A stretch of 64,000 nucleotides of DNA from 20CM-4-69-16 sp035637455. GTDB taxonomy: Bacteria > Gemmatimonadota > Gemmatimonadetes > Gemmatimonadales > GWC2-71-9. Under the pieces are notes generated by a model. The model saw nothing but the letters and a program-made list of their open reading frames with translations, was not told the DNA's origin and ran no database searches. Location of the stretch: contig DASPXE010000227.1 of NCBI GenBank assembly GCA_035637455.1, positions 1-64,000 on the forward strand, in the 5' to 3' direction. The translations under genes and the position numbers were made by a program. This document shows positions 18,364-26,353 of this stretch, in pieces. Within the stretch, counting starts at the first letter, position 1. The number at the start of each line of letters is the position of its first letter.

Positions 18364-19848
18364 TCATACGGTCCCCGGATCGAACTTCCCCGCCCGCACG
18401 CCCGCCGCCACCCGTTCGATATCGGCCGTGAGTGGGCGGTCGCCGTCCAACGGCGCCACGTCACGCCGGATCGCCGCATAGGTACGCGCGACGCCCCGGC
18501 CCGGCGTGAGCGGCTTCAGGTACTCGAGCCCCTGCGTGGCGGCGAGCAGCTCGATCGCGACGATCCGAGTCGCGTTCGCGAGAATCCGGTCCGCTTTCCA
18601 GGCCGCGCTCATCCCCATGGGCACGACGTCCTCCTGGTTCCCTTCCGTCGGCACCGACTGCACACTGGCCGGCGTCGCCAGCACCCGACAGTCGGCGACG
18701 AGCGCCGCCGCGGCGATCTGGGCGGTCATGAACCCCGACTCCACCCCCGGATCCCGCGCCAGGAACGCCGGCAGTCCGGAGGAGAGGTCGGGGTTCACGA
18801 TCCGCTCGATGCGCCGCTCGGCGATGCCCGCCAGGGTCGCCAGCGCGATCCCCAAGACGTCGAGCGCCAACGCGATCGGCTGGCCGTGGAAGTTGCCGCC
18901 CGAGAGCACGGCGCCGTCGAACACGAGCGGGTTGTCGGTGGCGGCGTTCAGCTCCACCGCGACCAGCCGCTCCGCGAATGCGATGCCCTCCCCCACGGCC
19001 CCCAGCACCTGCGGGGAGCAACGGATCGAGTACGCATCCTGCACGCGGGGATCGTTCTCGCGATGCGACTCGCGGATCTGAGACGCCGCGAGCTGGTCAC
19101 GCAACAGGGCCGCCGAGCGCTGCTGGAACGGGTGCGGCCGGGCATCGTGGATCCGGGGGTCGAACGGCTCGGGCGTACCGCGGGTCGCTTCGAGGCTCAT
19201 CGCCGCGGCGGCGTGGGCCGTTCGCCACAGCACCCAGGCGTCGTGCACGACGAGCGCCGCCAGGCCCGTTTGCGCCTGCGTCCCGTTTACGAAGGCGAGC
19301 CCCTCCTTCGCTTCGAGCGCGATCGGCTCCAGGCCCTGTGCCTCCACGGCGCTGCCGTCCTCACCTTCGCCGATCATCGCGAGCGCGAGGTGCGCGAGCG
19401 GCGCGAGGTCGCCCGAGGCCCCAACGCTCCCCTGCGACGGCACGCGTGGGTGCACGCGCTTGTTCAGCATCGCCACGATGAGCTCGGGGAGCGCGGGCCG
19501 GACGCCGCTCGTGCCCCGCAGCAACACGTTGGCGCGCAACAGCATCATCGCCCGCACGGCTTCCTCGGAGAGCGGGTCGCCCACGCCGGAAGCGTGGCTG
19601 CGAATCAGGTTCAATTGGAGTTGGCGCGCGCGCTCTGGCGGGATCCGTACGTGCGCCAGCTTTCCGAAGCCGGTCGTCACCCCGTACATCGTCGCGCCGC
19701 GCGCGATCGCGTCTTCCACGGTGCGGCGCGACGCCCGCACGGCGTCGAGTGCGCGCGGTGCGATGGTCACGGGGACGCCACGGCGGGCGACGGCCACGAC
19801 GTCCTCGATCGCGAGAGAACGACCGTCCAGCGTGACGGAGGCTGTCAT
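18364..19848 (-). CDS. hutH: histidine ammonia-lyase
   Basis: First step of histidine degradation; removes ammonia to give urocanate. The 494-aa protein contains the Ala-Ser-Gly triad (144-146 in GSVGASGDLAPL) that cyclises to the MIO electrophile, and Tyr55 in TMYGVTTGFG. ATG at 19848 gives the usual N-terminus; a TTG at 19869 adds only seven residues. First gene of hutH-hutU-hutI; hutG or hutF-type genes for the last step are not in the window. Confidence 0.96.
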   Translation of the reverse strand: MTASVTLDGRSLAIEDVVAVARRGVPVTIAPRALDAVRASRRTVEDAIARGATMYGVTTGFGKLAHVRIPPERARQLQLNLIRSHASGVGDPLSEEAVRAMMLLRANVLLRGTSGVRPALPELIVAMLNKRVHPRVPSQGSVGASGDLAPLAHLALAMIGEGEDGSAVEAQGLEPIALEAKEGLAFVNGTQAQTGLAALVVHDAWVLWRTAHAAAAMSLEATRGTPEPFDPRIHDARPHPFQQRSAALLRDQLAASQIRESHRENDPRVQDAYSIRCSPQVLGAVGEGIAFAERLVAVELNAATDNPLVFDGAVLSGGNFHGQPIALALDVLGIALATLAGIAERRIERIVNPDLSSGLPAFLARDPGVESGFMTAQIAAAALVADCRVLATPASVQSVPTEGNQEDVVPMGMSAAWKADRILANATRIVAIELLAATQGLEYLKPLTPGRGVARTYAAIRRDVAPLDGDRPLTADIERVAAGVRAGKFDPGTV

Positions 19849-19884
19849 GTGACAGGAAGCTACGTTCAAGGCGGAGCAGACGCC

Positions 19885-19992
19885 AAGTCACGACGGGCGT
19901 CACGAAGAACCGTCACGAAAAAGCGTCACGGAACAACGTCGTTCCGTGACGCCCCTCCGAGACGCCCCTTCGTGACGCCTCTCTGAGACGTC
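19885..19992. repeat. inverted array of 13-bp units between lipoprotein gene and hutH
   Basis: Four 13-bp units of the type CGTCACGAAnAAn (19885-19936) face four reverse-complement units of the type nnTCCGTGACGCC (19941-19992). The two innermost units form the terminator stem at 19923-19952. It fills nearly the whole gap between the two genes and has the same tandem-arm layout as the heptamer elements, with a different period. Confidence 0.8.
19918..19952 (-). terminator. intrinsic terminator after the lipoprotein gene
   Basis: A perfect 12-bp stem GCGTCACGGAAC / GTTCCGTGACGC with a 6-base loop is followed on the minus strand by TTTTT. It lies between the lipoprotein gene and hutH and should insulate the hut operon. 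Confidence 0.75.
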
Positions 19993-19996
19993 CCGT

Positions 19997-21172
19997 CTAC
20001 CGCGACCCCGTGACCCGGGCAGCGAGCGCAGGCTGCATCACCACCAGCTCGGGATTCCCAGGATCGGTCTGCGCGCTCCAATCGAAAATGACGTATTGCC
20101 GACCGACCGCCGTAACCCGCAGAGCCGCGTAGTGGTACTGGCCGTTCTCGTTGCGCTGGAACACGTATCCATATCCGGGGACGGCTTGGATCATGTTGCG
20201 CGTATAGCCCGACGCCGGCGCGAAATCGATCGATGTCAGGTCCGCGACGGGATGGGTGCTGTCGTACAGTTGGAGGCTGTCGCCTGCGAACTCGGGCACG
20301 ATCCACAGAGTCGAATCGCTCGCCTGCAGGTGAACCCAGAAGTCGATATCCGTGCGGTTACCGTCCTGCGGCAGCCCCAGCTCGCCGGGATCCCCTTTGC
20401 CGTTGCCGTTCGCATCGTTCCAGAAGCGGAATCCCGACTGCGACTGGCTCACCTCATACGCCGAGACCAGCACGTTCCGCGCATCGGGCCGCGGCGTGTC
20501 GTGCCACAGGGGCGACCACAGGCTTTCGTAGCCCTCGACGCTGATTGCCGACACCCCGAAGCAGCGAGGCACTCCGTTCACCAGCAGCGTGGCCAGGAAT
20601 TCGTTCGACACGGTAGTGCCCTCGAGGAAGATCGAGTCCCGTTGCGTAATGCAGACGCCCTGATCGAGATCATAGGGCATGCTATACAAGCGGTACCAGT
20701 TGAAGCGGCCGGGATCGGACACAGCGGCGTTGTCCGCCCACTGGAGATGAATGGCCTGGTTGAGCGAAATCGAGGTAAGGCTCGCGGGCTGTGGCAGCTG
20801 CAAGCGCTCGTCGACCGTGATGATGTTGCTCGGGTCGCTCTCGCCGCCGTTCACGTCCGCGGCGGTCACGTAGTACTGCAGATGGGGAACGCCATTGTCG
20901 TGGAAGGTGTTGGAGCTCGTCTCACCGCGGAGCCCATACGGGCTGCTGGTGCTGCCGTGTGAATAAATGCGGTAGCTCCCCAGGGCCGAGCTCTGCACGT
21001 CGTCCCAGACGAGCAGGATCCCGGCCGGCTGGGCCGGGTCGCCGCTCGGGTCGAGCTGATAGGCGAGGTTTTGCGGTGGCGGAAGCGTGGAAACGAGGCT
21101 CGTGGTGTTCGACTGGCAGCCCCAGCTCAAGAGCGCGGCCGCCAGGCCGGTGTATCGCGACAGGAGACGCAT
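19997..21172 (-). CDS. putative surface lipoprotein with fibronectin type III-like repeats
   Basis: Unnamed 391-aa exported protein. The N-terminus MRLLSRYTGLAAALLSWGC looks like a lipoprotein signal peptide with Cys19, although the residue two before Cys (Trp) is unusual for a lipobox. Two beta-sandwich-like regions (about 30-130 and 130-240) carry the pattern of FN3 modules, with LAYQLDPSG...ILLVWDD and AIHLQWADN strands. The C-terminal third has DANGNGKGDPGE, a possible calcium loop. ATG at 21172 has GAGGG five bases upstream. It stands alone between the tandem hairpins after lptD and an intrinsic terminator. Function unknown. Confidence 0.7.
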   Translation of the reverse strand: MRLLSRYTGLAAALLSWGCQSNTTSLVSTLPPPQNLAYQLDPSGDPAQPAGILLVWDDVQSSALGSYRIYSHGSTSSPYGLRGETSSNTFHDNGVPHLQYYVTAADVNGGESDPSNIITVDERLQLPQPASLTSISLNQAIHLQWADNAAVSDPGRFNWYRLYSMPYDLDQGVCITQRDSIFLEGTTVSNEFLATLLVNGVPRCFGVSAISVEGYESLWSPLWHDTPRPDARNVLVSAYEVSQSQSGFRFWNDANGNGKGDPGELGLPQDGNRTDIDFWVHLQASDSTLWIVPEFAGDSLQLYDSTHPVADLTSIDFAPASGYTRNMIQAVPGYGYVFQRNENGQYHYAALRVTAVGRQYVIFDWSAQTDPGNPELVVMQPALAARVTGSR

Positions 21173-21307
21173 GATGCCCTCGGGAAGCATTCGGGAAGGT
21201 TGTAGGCACGGCGCGTGCCCCAACGTAAGTGACCCCCGGGGAGCCGCTTATGACATCACGCCGTAGCGAGCGTGTCACCCGCAGAGGACACGCGGTTTGC
21301 GAAACCG
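21173..21307. other. intergenic gap with tandem hairpins after tatC-lptD
   Basis: Right after the lptD stop lies a hairpin CGGTTT-GCG-AAACCG (21293-21307), then CGTGTC/GACACG (about 21271-21292). Neither is followed by a T-run on the minus strand, so they may be a Rho-type end or mRNA-stability hairpins. I see no convincing promoter for the lipoprotein gene. Confidence 0.3.
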
Positions 21308-24300
21308 TTAGCGGGCGAAGCTCTGCTGGTTGTAGTCGAACTTGATGTCCGGCTCGTCCAGCAGGCTCACAAAGAACGAGAAAGCGAAGTTGCCGTTCGG
21401 GCTCTTCAAGAACGAGAAGCTCGCGTGCCAGCGGTGCAGGTCGCGCTGCAGTTGGATGACGTGCTGGCCGAATTGTTTGGTGTCGACGTCGTAGGTCGAG
21501 GTCCATGACGCCGACCAGTGCTGCGTGGGGCTGAACGACAGTCCCAGCGTGAGCTGCTGCTGGCCTCCCTGCGCCGGGGTGAGCGCGCCCACGGAGTCGG
21601 GGCGCGGCCGGATGCGGGTCCCCGAATAGGAGACGGTCAGGTTGAACCCTCGCCCACCAGCACCGGCCGCGAACTGGGGCGGCGGCCCGCCGAAAGCCCG
21701 CTGATCGATCGGGCCACCGGGCAGTTGACCCGGCAGCTGGCCGCCGGGCTGGCCGCCGGGAGTGGGACCGGGGGCAGGCGCGGCGGCACCCTTTCCGCCG
21801 CCCAGCCCGAACAGGCTGCCGATGCCACGGATCGTCGCCGGCGTGACGGAGAACGATGCCGTGATGCTCGTGAGGAACGGGGAAAACTTCGCGGTATCGC
21901 TGCCCACGGTCCCCTGCCAGAGATCGTGCGTCAGCGCGAGGCTGAACCCAGGGAGGAGATCGGAGGCGAAGGTGTTCCCCAGCGTCTGCGTGGTCCAGCC
22001 GGTCCGCCCCGAATCCTTGGCCTGCTCGAAGTTGTAGCCGATCGAGGTGGTGTTGATGCTGAGCAACCGGATCTTGCGCGCCTCGCGGCCCGTCGTGTCC
22101 CCGGGCGGCGGCTTCAGCTTCGCCTCGAAGTTCTGCGACAGCCCCAGGCCGATAGTCTGCTGGGGATCGGTGCGCGCCTGCGTGTTCCGGCCCGTGGGGT
22201 CGAGGGCCCGGGCGAACTCTTGCGGGACCGCGGCGCCGGGCGCGTAGAAATAGCTCAGCTGCGGTGAGATCGAGTGGCGGATGCGCTGCAGCGGGCCCAC
22301 GCCGGGAAAGAAGCCGAAGAACGTCGGGGACACGCTCGCGGTGAACGCGAGGCGCTTCCCCTGGTGCAGCCAGCGGCCTCCGGTGAACTGATTCCGGATC
22401 GCGTACGGCCCTGCCGTGGTGGTGTTCACGATCGACAGCCCCGGTTGCAGCTTCCACGTTCCTGTGAGCAGCGACGGCAGGTTGATACCCGTTTGCCACT
22501 CGACCCGGGTTTCGAACGTCTGGTCGTACAGGACGCGCCGGGCTCCGCCCGGCGACGTCGAATCGAACACGAACTCCGTCCGCTTGTCGCTGATCCGGTC
22601 GGTGACCTGGAAGCTGTTCGACCAGTTCCACGGCCCGATCCGCAGCGGCGTCTGAAAACTGAGCTGGGTCTCGCGTGAGTCGGCGAAGCGGGCCAGGGTG
22701 TCCGGCACGCCCCCAGGCCCCGCCACGAGCAGCGACGTCGAATCCGAGTGAAACGTCTGCTGGTTGTTGAGGGAGAACCCGGGGGACCACGTGATCCACG
22801 ACGTGATGTTCACGGGCGACGGCGTGAGGCCGATGTTCGGGAAGTTCTGCGAGATGAGGCCGTTCCCGATGTCCTGGTACCGGTTGCCTCCGATGTTGAG
22901 CGTGCCCCAGTCGAACTGCTTGGTGAAATTCAGCTGCGACCCGAGTCTGGCGGTCGCCAGGTACGGATTCGCTGTATTGCTCTGGATGACGCTGGTATTG
23001 GTCGAGTAGTCGATGCTGGCGTTGAAGTTGGTGCGCGAAGAGAAGCTCTGCTGGTGCTGCCAGCCGACGCGGATCGAGTGGGCCGTCACGTCGAGCTGGT
23101 TGTACCAGTCGAACGAGAAGCTGCCCGTGACGAAGCGGTCGAGCCAGCGGTAGTGCGTTTGCCCCCGCAGGGCCAGGTACCGGCCCGAGTACCAGTCGCC
23201 CGACACCAGAAAATCCACGTAGTCGTTGACGACGAAATAGTAGCCCAGGCCCGCGACGTGGCGGTGGTAGCTCCGCGTGGGGCGTACGATGTCGTTCAGG
23301 CCAAAGCGGGGGACGAGGATACCGCTGCGGCGTCCCGGCCGGATGTCCTGGAAGATGAATGGCAGCCACATGATCGGAACGTCCCGCACGTACAGCACCG
23401 CGGGGCGGCCCACCATGACGGTCTTGTTGAGCCATTTCACTTTGTGCGCGCCGAAATGGTAGTCGGGCACGGGGTTGTCGTCGGAGGTGATCTGGCTGCT
23501 CGCTCCGTACAGGCGCGTGGAGCCCGAATCGACGGCCAAGTCGCCGCGCATGTACCACGTGGCACCGCCCTGCTGGAAGTGCGTCAGGGCCTGGCTCACG
23601 GTGCCCCGCCGAATGCAGGTGTCGTAGCGCATCCGCTCCCCGACGAGCACCGTACCCTGGTCGAACAGACGCGGATCGCCGGTGGCGTCGAGCCGACAGC
23701 TCGCCTGCCGGTAGCGGATCGAGTCGGACTCGAGCTTGGTGCCGTCGCGATCCACGAACGCCTGACCCCACAGCGAGATGGCGCTGTCGCCCTCCACGAG
23801 CATCGTGTCCGCCACGTACTGCGTAACGCGGTACCCCTTGAGCTTGAGGAGCGAGTCCATCACCGCGTCCGACGGGGGAAAGCTCCGGGTAGGTCCGGTC
23901 GGCAGCCCCAGCTTGTGTGCGGTGGCGGAGTCGAGGGTACGGCCCTGCCCCGCCGAGTCGGCCCGGACGTGGGACGTGTCGGGCCGGGGCGGCGGACCTT
24001 GGGCGTGCACCCGTCCTGGCGCGGCGACAAGCAGCAACAGTACGATGCCCGCCGCGCTGGCCGCCCGCTCGCGCCGCGCGCGCCGCTTGGTGACGACCCA
24101 GGCGCAGACGATGCTCACCTCGTAGAGCAGCAGCAACGGCACCATCATGATCAGCATCGACACCGCGTCGGGCGGCGTGAGCAGCGCCGCGGCCACCGCC
24201 GAGAGCGCGATCGCGTAGCGGCGGTTCCTCGCCAGGAGCTGCGGCGTGACGAGGCCGAGGGCCGCGAGGATCACCACGACCAGCGGCAGCTCGGTCACTA

Positions 24301-24814
24301 CACCGAACCCGATCATGATCTGGGCCGCAAATCCGAAGTAGCCTTCCGCAGTGATGATCGGATCGAATACGCTCTGTTGGAACCCGAACAGCACGCGCAG
24401 AGCACGGGGCAGCACCCAGAGATAGGCGACGGTCGCCCCGCCGAGAAACAGCACCACGCCCGCCGACAGCGCCGGCACGATCAAGCGCTTCTCGCGCGGG
24501 TATAGCGCCGGCGCGAGAAAAGCCCACGCCTGGTAGATCACCACGGGCGACGAGAGCACGAGCCCCAACACGAACGCGAACTTGAGGGTGATGAAGAACG
24601 GCTCGGTAGGGTGCGTGAACTTGAGTTTGCCGTCGGGGAGCAGCGGCTTGATCGGCTGGATCAAGAGCCCGATCACATCCACACGCTCGACGATGACCCA
24701 GCCTGCCACCGTGGCGAGCACGATAGCGAGCAGGCTCCAAAGAATGCGCCAACGCAGCTCCTCGAGGTGATCGAGGAACGGCATCTCGGCGCGGGCATTG
24801 GGACTCTCAGGCAC
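21308..24814 (-). CDS. tatC-lptD: TatC-LptD fusion: Sec-independent translocase TatC joined to LPS-assembly outer-membrane protein LptD
   Basis: One uninterrupted 1168-aa frame. Residues 11-242 are a complete TatC with six membrane helices, starting MPFLDHLEELRWRIL and containing FFITLKFAFVLG and the conserved P-rich loops. Residues 243-250 are basic (KRRARRER). Residues 251-271 look like a signal-peptide core ending in AHA before Gln272. From 320 on the chain is LptD/OstA-like: a beta-jellyroll with GDLAVDSGSTRLYG, then LPFIFQDIRPGRRSGIL and a long beta-barrel. A Gly/Pro-rich stretch (about 1001-1054) interrupts the barrel. The GTG start at 24814 has GAGGGG six bases upstream. The only internal start before the signal-like segment (GTG at 24118) has no spaced ribosome site. 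Topology would allow signal-peptidase cleavage to release LptD. A sequencing error is not excluded. Confidence 0.85.
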   Translation of the reverse strand: MPESPNARAEMPFLDHLEELRWRILWSLLAIVLATVAGWVIVERVDVIGLLIQPIKPLLPDGKLKFTHPTEPFFITLKFAFVLGLVLSSPVVIYQAWAFLAPALYPREKRLIVPALSAGVVLFLGGATVAYLWVLPRALRVLFGFQQSVFDPIITAEGYFGFAAQIMIGFGVVTELPLVVVILAALGLVTPQLLARNRRYAIALSAVAAALLTPPDAVSMLIMMVPLLLLYEVSIVCAWVVTKRRARRERAASAAGIVLLLLVAAPGRVHAQGPPPRPDTSHVRADSAGQGRTLDSATAHKLGLPTGPTRSFPPSDAVMDSLLKLKGYRVTQYVADTMLVEGDSAISLWGQAFVDRDGTKLESDSIRYRQASCRLDATGDPRLFDQGTVLVGERMRYDTCIRRGTVSQALTHFQQGGATWYMRGDLAVDSGSTRLYGASSQITSDDNPVPDYHFGAHKVKWLNKTVMVGRPAVLYVRDVPIMWLPFIFQDIRPGRRSGILVPRFGLNDIVRPTRSYHRHVAGLGYYFVVNDYVDFLVSGDWYSGRYLALRGQTHYRWLDRFVTGSFSFDWYNQLDVTAHSIRVGWQHQQSFSSRTNFNASIDYSTNTSVIQSNTANPYLATARLGSQLNFTKQFDWGTLNIGGNRYQDIGNGLISQNFPNIGLTPSPVNITSWITWSPGFSLNNQQTFHSDSTSLLVAGPGGVPDTLARFADSRETQLSFQTPLRIGPWNWSNSFQVTDRISDKRTEFVFDSTSPGGARRVLYDQTFETRVEWQTGINLPSLLTGTWKLQPGLSIVNTTTAGPYAIRNQFTGGRWLHQGKRLAFTASVSPTFFGFFPGVGPLQRIRHSISPQLSYFYAPGAAVPQEFARALDPTGRNTQARTDPQQTIGLGLSQNFEAKLKPPPGDTTGREARKIRLLSINTTSIGYNFEQAKDSGRTGWTTQTLGNTFASDLLPGFSLALTHDLWQGTVGSDTAKFSPFLTSITASFSVTPATIRGIGSLFGLGGGKGAAAPAPGPTPGGQPGGQLPGQLPGGPIDQRAFGGPPPQFAAGAGGRGFNLTVSYSGTRIRPRPDSVGALTPAQGGQQQLTLGLSFSPTQHWSASWTSTYDVDTKQFGQHVIQLQRDLHRWHASFSFLKSPNGNFAFSFFVSLLDEPDIKFDYNQQSFAR

Positions 24815-24891
24815 GCCGGCCCCCTCGGACCCCCCCGGCCCGCCGGCCCCCCGGGGCTGTCCGGGCCCCCAGGCGAGCGCCGCGGCGCCGG

Positions 24892-25707
24892 CTACCGCCC
24901 CAGACGCTGCAGCTTGTCGCGCGCGAGGTTGGCCTCGTCAGAGCGGGGATAGCCGGCGATCACCCGGGCGTAATACGTGCGGGCCGCCGCCTTGTCAGAA
25001 CGCTGCTCCGCGAGGAGGCCCAGCTTATAGAGAGCCGCGGGGGCCCGCGACGAATTGGGGTAGGTCTTCACCACCTGTTGATACACGGCAGCCCCGGAGT
25101 CGGCGTTTTCGCCCGCCCACGTCTCCCCCACGTAAAACAGGGCGTCAGCGGCGTGCTCGTGGGTGGGGAACACGCGGAGGAATTCCCGGAAGCCGATGCG
25201 CGCGGTGGCGAGGCTGCCACGGCGGAACTGCTGCAGGGACAGATCGTACATCTGGTTCGGCCCGGGGCCGGCCGGATTCCCCGACGGCCCGACCGGCGGG
25301 CCGGCGCCCGGCCCGGCCCCCCCGGCCCCCCCGGCCCCGCGGACCGTGTCGACCGGCGGCACGGGCTGCTGGGCGCGCTCTTCGATGCGCGCCCGAAGCT
25401 CGCTCAGGCGCTGCTGGCTCTGCCCGGTCAGCTCCTGCACCTGGACGAGCTGCTGCTGGACGGCGAGCAGGTCGGTGCGCACGTCGCCGCGCAGCTGCAC
25501 GAGATAAGCCTGCTGCGCCGCGAGCGCCTGATGCACCGCGGCGAGCAGGACCCGCACCGAATCGAGCTGGGCCGCGCGCTCCGCATCGGCGCGGGCCCGC
25601 TCAGCCCGCGCCGCCTCCACCTGGAGCTCGACCTTCCGGACGTCCCCTTTCAGGGCGCATCCGGCGGCGAGCCCCAGGGCGAGCACCAGCAACGGTTTCA
25701 GAGACAT
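24892..25707 (-). CDS. cpoB: Tol-Pal system protein CpoB (YbgF)
   Basis: Periplasmic coordinator of Tol-Pal and peptidoglycan synthesis during constriction. The 271-aa protein has a signal with lipobox LAAGC (Cys17), so it may be a lipoprotein here, then a coiled coil (about 22-115). A Gly/Pro-rich hinge follows (about 120-150), then C-terminal TPRs beginning YDLSLQQFRRGSLATA. It lies directly after pal, the classical place. The following 77 bp before tatC are C-rich with roughly 9-bp periodicity. Confidence 0.92.
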   Translation of the reverse strand: MSLKPLLVLALGLAAGCALKGDVRKVELQVEAARAERARADAERAAQLDSVRVLLAAVHQALAAQQAYLVQLRGDVRTDLLAVQQQLVQVQELTGQSQQRLSELRARIEERAQQPVPPVDTVRGAGGAGGAGPGAGPPVGPSGNPAGPGPNQMYDLSLQQFRRGSLATARIGFREFLRVFPTHEHAADALFYVGETWAGENADSGAAVYQQVVKTYPNSSRAPAALYKLGLLAEQRSDKAAARTYYARVIAGYPRSDEANLARDKLQRLGR

Positions 25708-25718
25708 CTACGCGCGCC

Positions 25719-26333
25719 TCACGGCTGCCTCAGGGCGTCGCCGCCCGCGATGATCTCGAACTCGTCCCGGCGATTCTGCGCCCACGCCGCCTCGTCGTGT
25801 CCCTGCGCGAGCGGGCGCTCTTCGCCGTAAGACACGGTCTCGATGCGCCCCGCATCGATGCCGTGGCTCACCACGTACTGCTTCGACGCGGTCGCCCGCC
25901 GATTCCCGAGCGCCAGGTTGTACTCGTCCGACCCACGCTCGTCGCAATGCCCGCTGATGCGGATGCGCAGATTGGGATTCGCCTGCAGGATCGCCACCTT
26001 CTGGTCCAGAATGCTGGCGTCCTCCGACCGGATGTTCGACTTGTCGTAGTCGAAGTGAATCATCGTCGCCACCATCGTGCGCACGGCTTCGGTGGTTTTT
26101 CCCATCGCCGCGAGCGAGTCGGCAATCCGTTGCTGGCGTTGCCGCTCGGCCTCCTCGCGCGCCCGGGCGTCGGCCGCCGCCCGGTCGATCGAGTCCTGCC
26201 GTGCCTTCTCGGCCTGCGCGATCGAGTCCACGTTCTGCTGCGGGGTCACGGGCTGCGGCGGCGCCCCACCGCCGCACGCGGTCACTGCCACTACCGCGAT
26301 ACCGCCGAGCAGGAGCAAGGATAGGCGTTTCAT
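25719..26333 (-). CDS. pal: peptidoglycan-associated lipoprotein Pal
   Basis: Outer-membrane lipoprotein that binds peptidoglycan and, via TolB, the Tol motor. The 204-aa protein has a signal peptide with lipobox VTAC, an Ala/Arg/Gln-rich coiled segment (about 35-80) and an OmpA-like domain with IHFDYDKSNIR and the peptidoglycan-binding NLALGNRRA. ATG at 26333 has GAGAGGG eight bases upstream; a start at 26357 would overlap tolB. Confidence 0.95.
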   Translation of the reverse strand: MKRLSLLLLGGIAVVAVTACGGGAPPQPVTPQQNVDSIAQAEKARQDSIDRAAADARAREEAERQRQQRIADSLAAMGKTTEAVRTMVATMIHFDYDKSNIRSEDASILDQKVAILQANPNLRIRISGHCDERGSDEYNLALGNRRATASKQYVVSHGIDAGRIETVSYGEERPLAQGHDEAAWAQNRRDEFEIIAGGDALRQP

Positions 26334-26353
26334 CGTGTGCGCCCTCTCCGAAT

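Noticed and set aside
20922..24752. A 1276-codon open frame on the minus strand
   Set aside because: It lies in another frame of the tatC-lptD gene, has Arg/His/Pro-rich composition with no recognisable domain, and arises from high GC content.
24815..24891. Small gene or promoter in the C-rich gap before tatC
   Set aside because: The sequence is almost only C and G with about 9-bp periodicity; no reading frame or promoter elements are apparent apart from the ribosome site of tatC.
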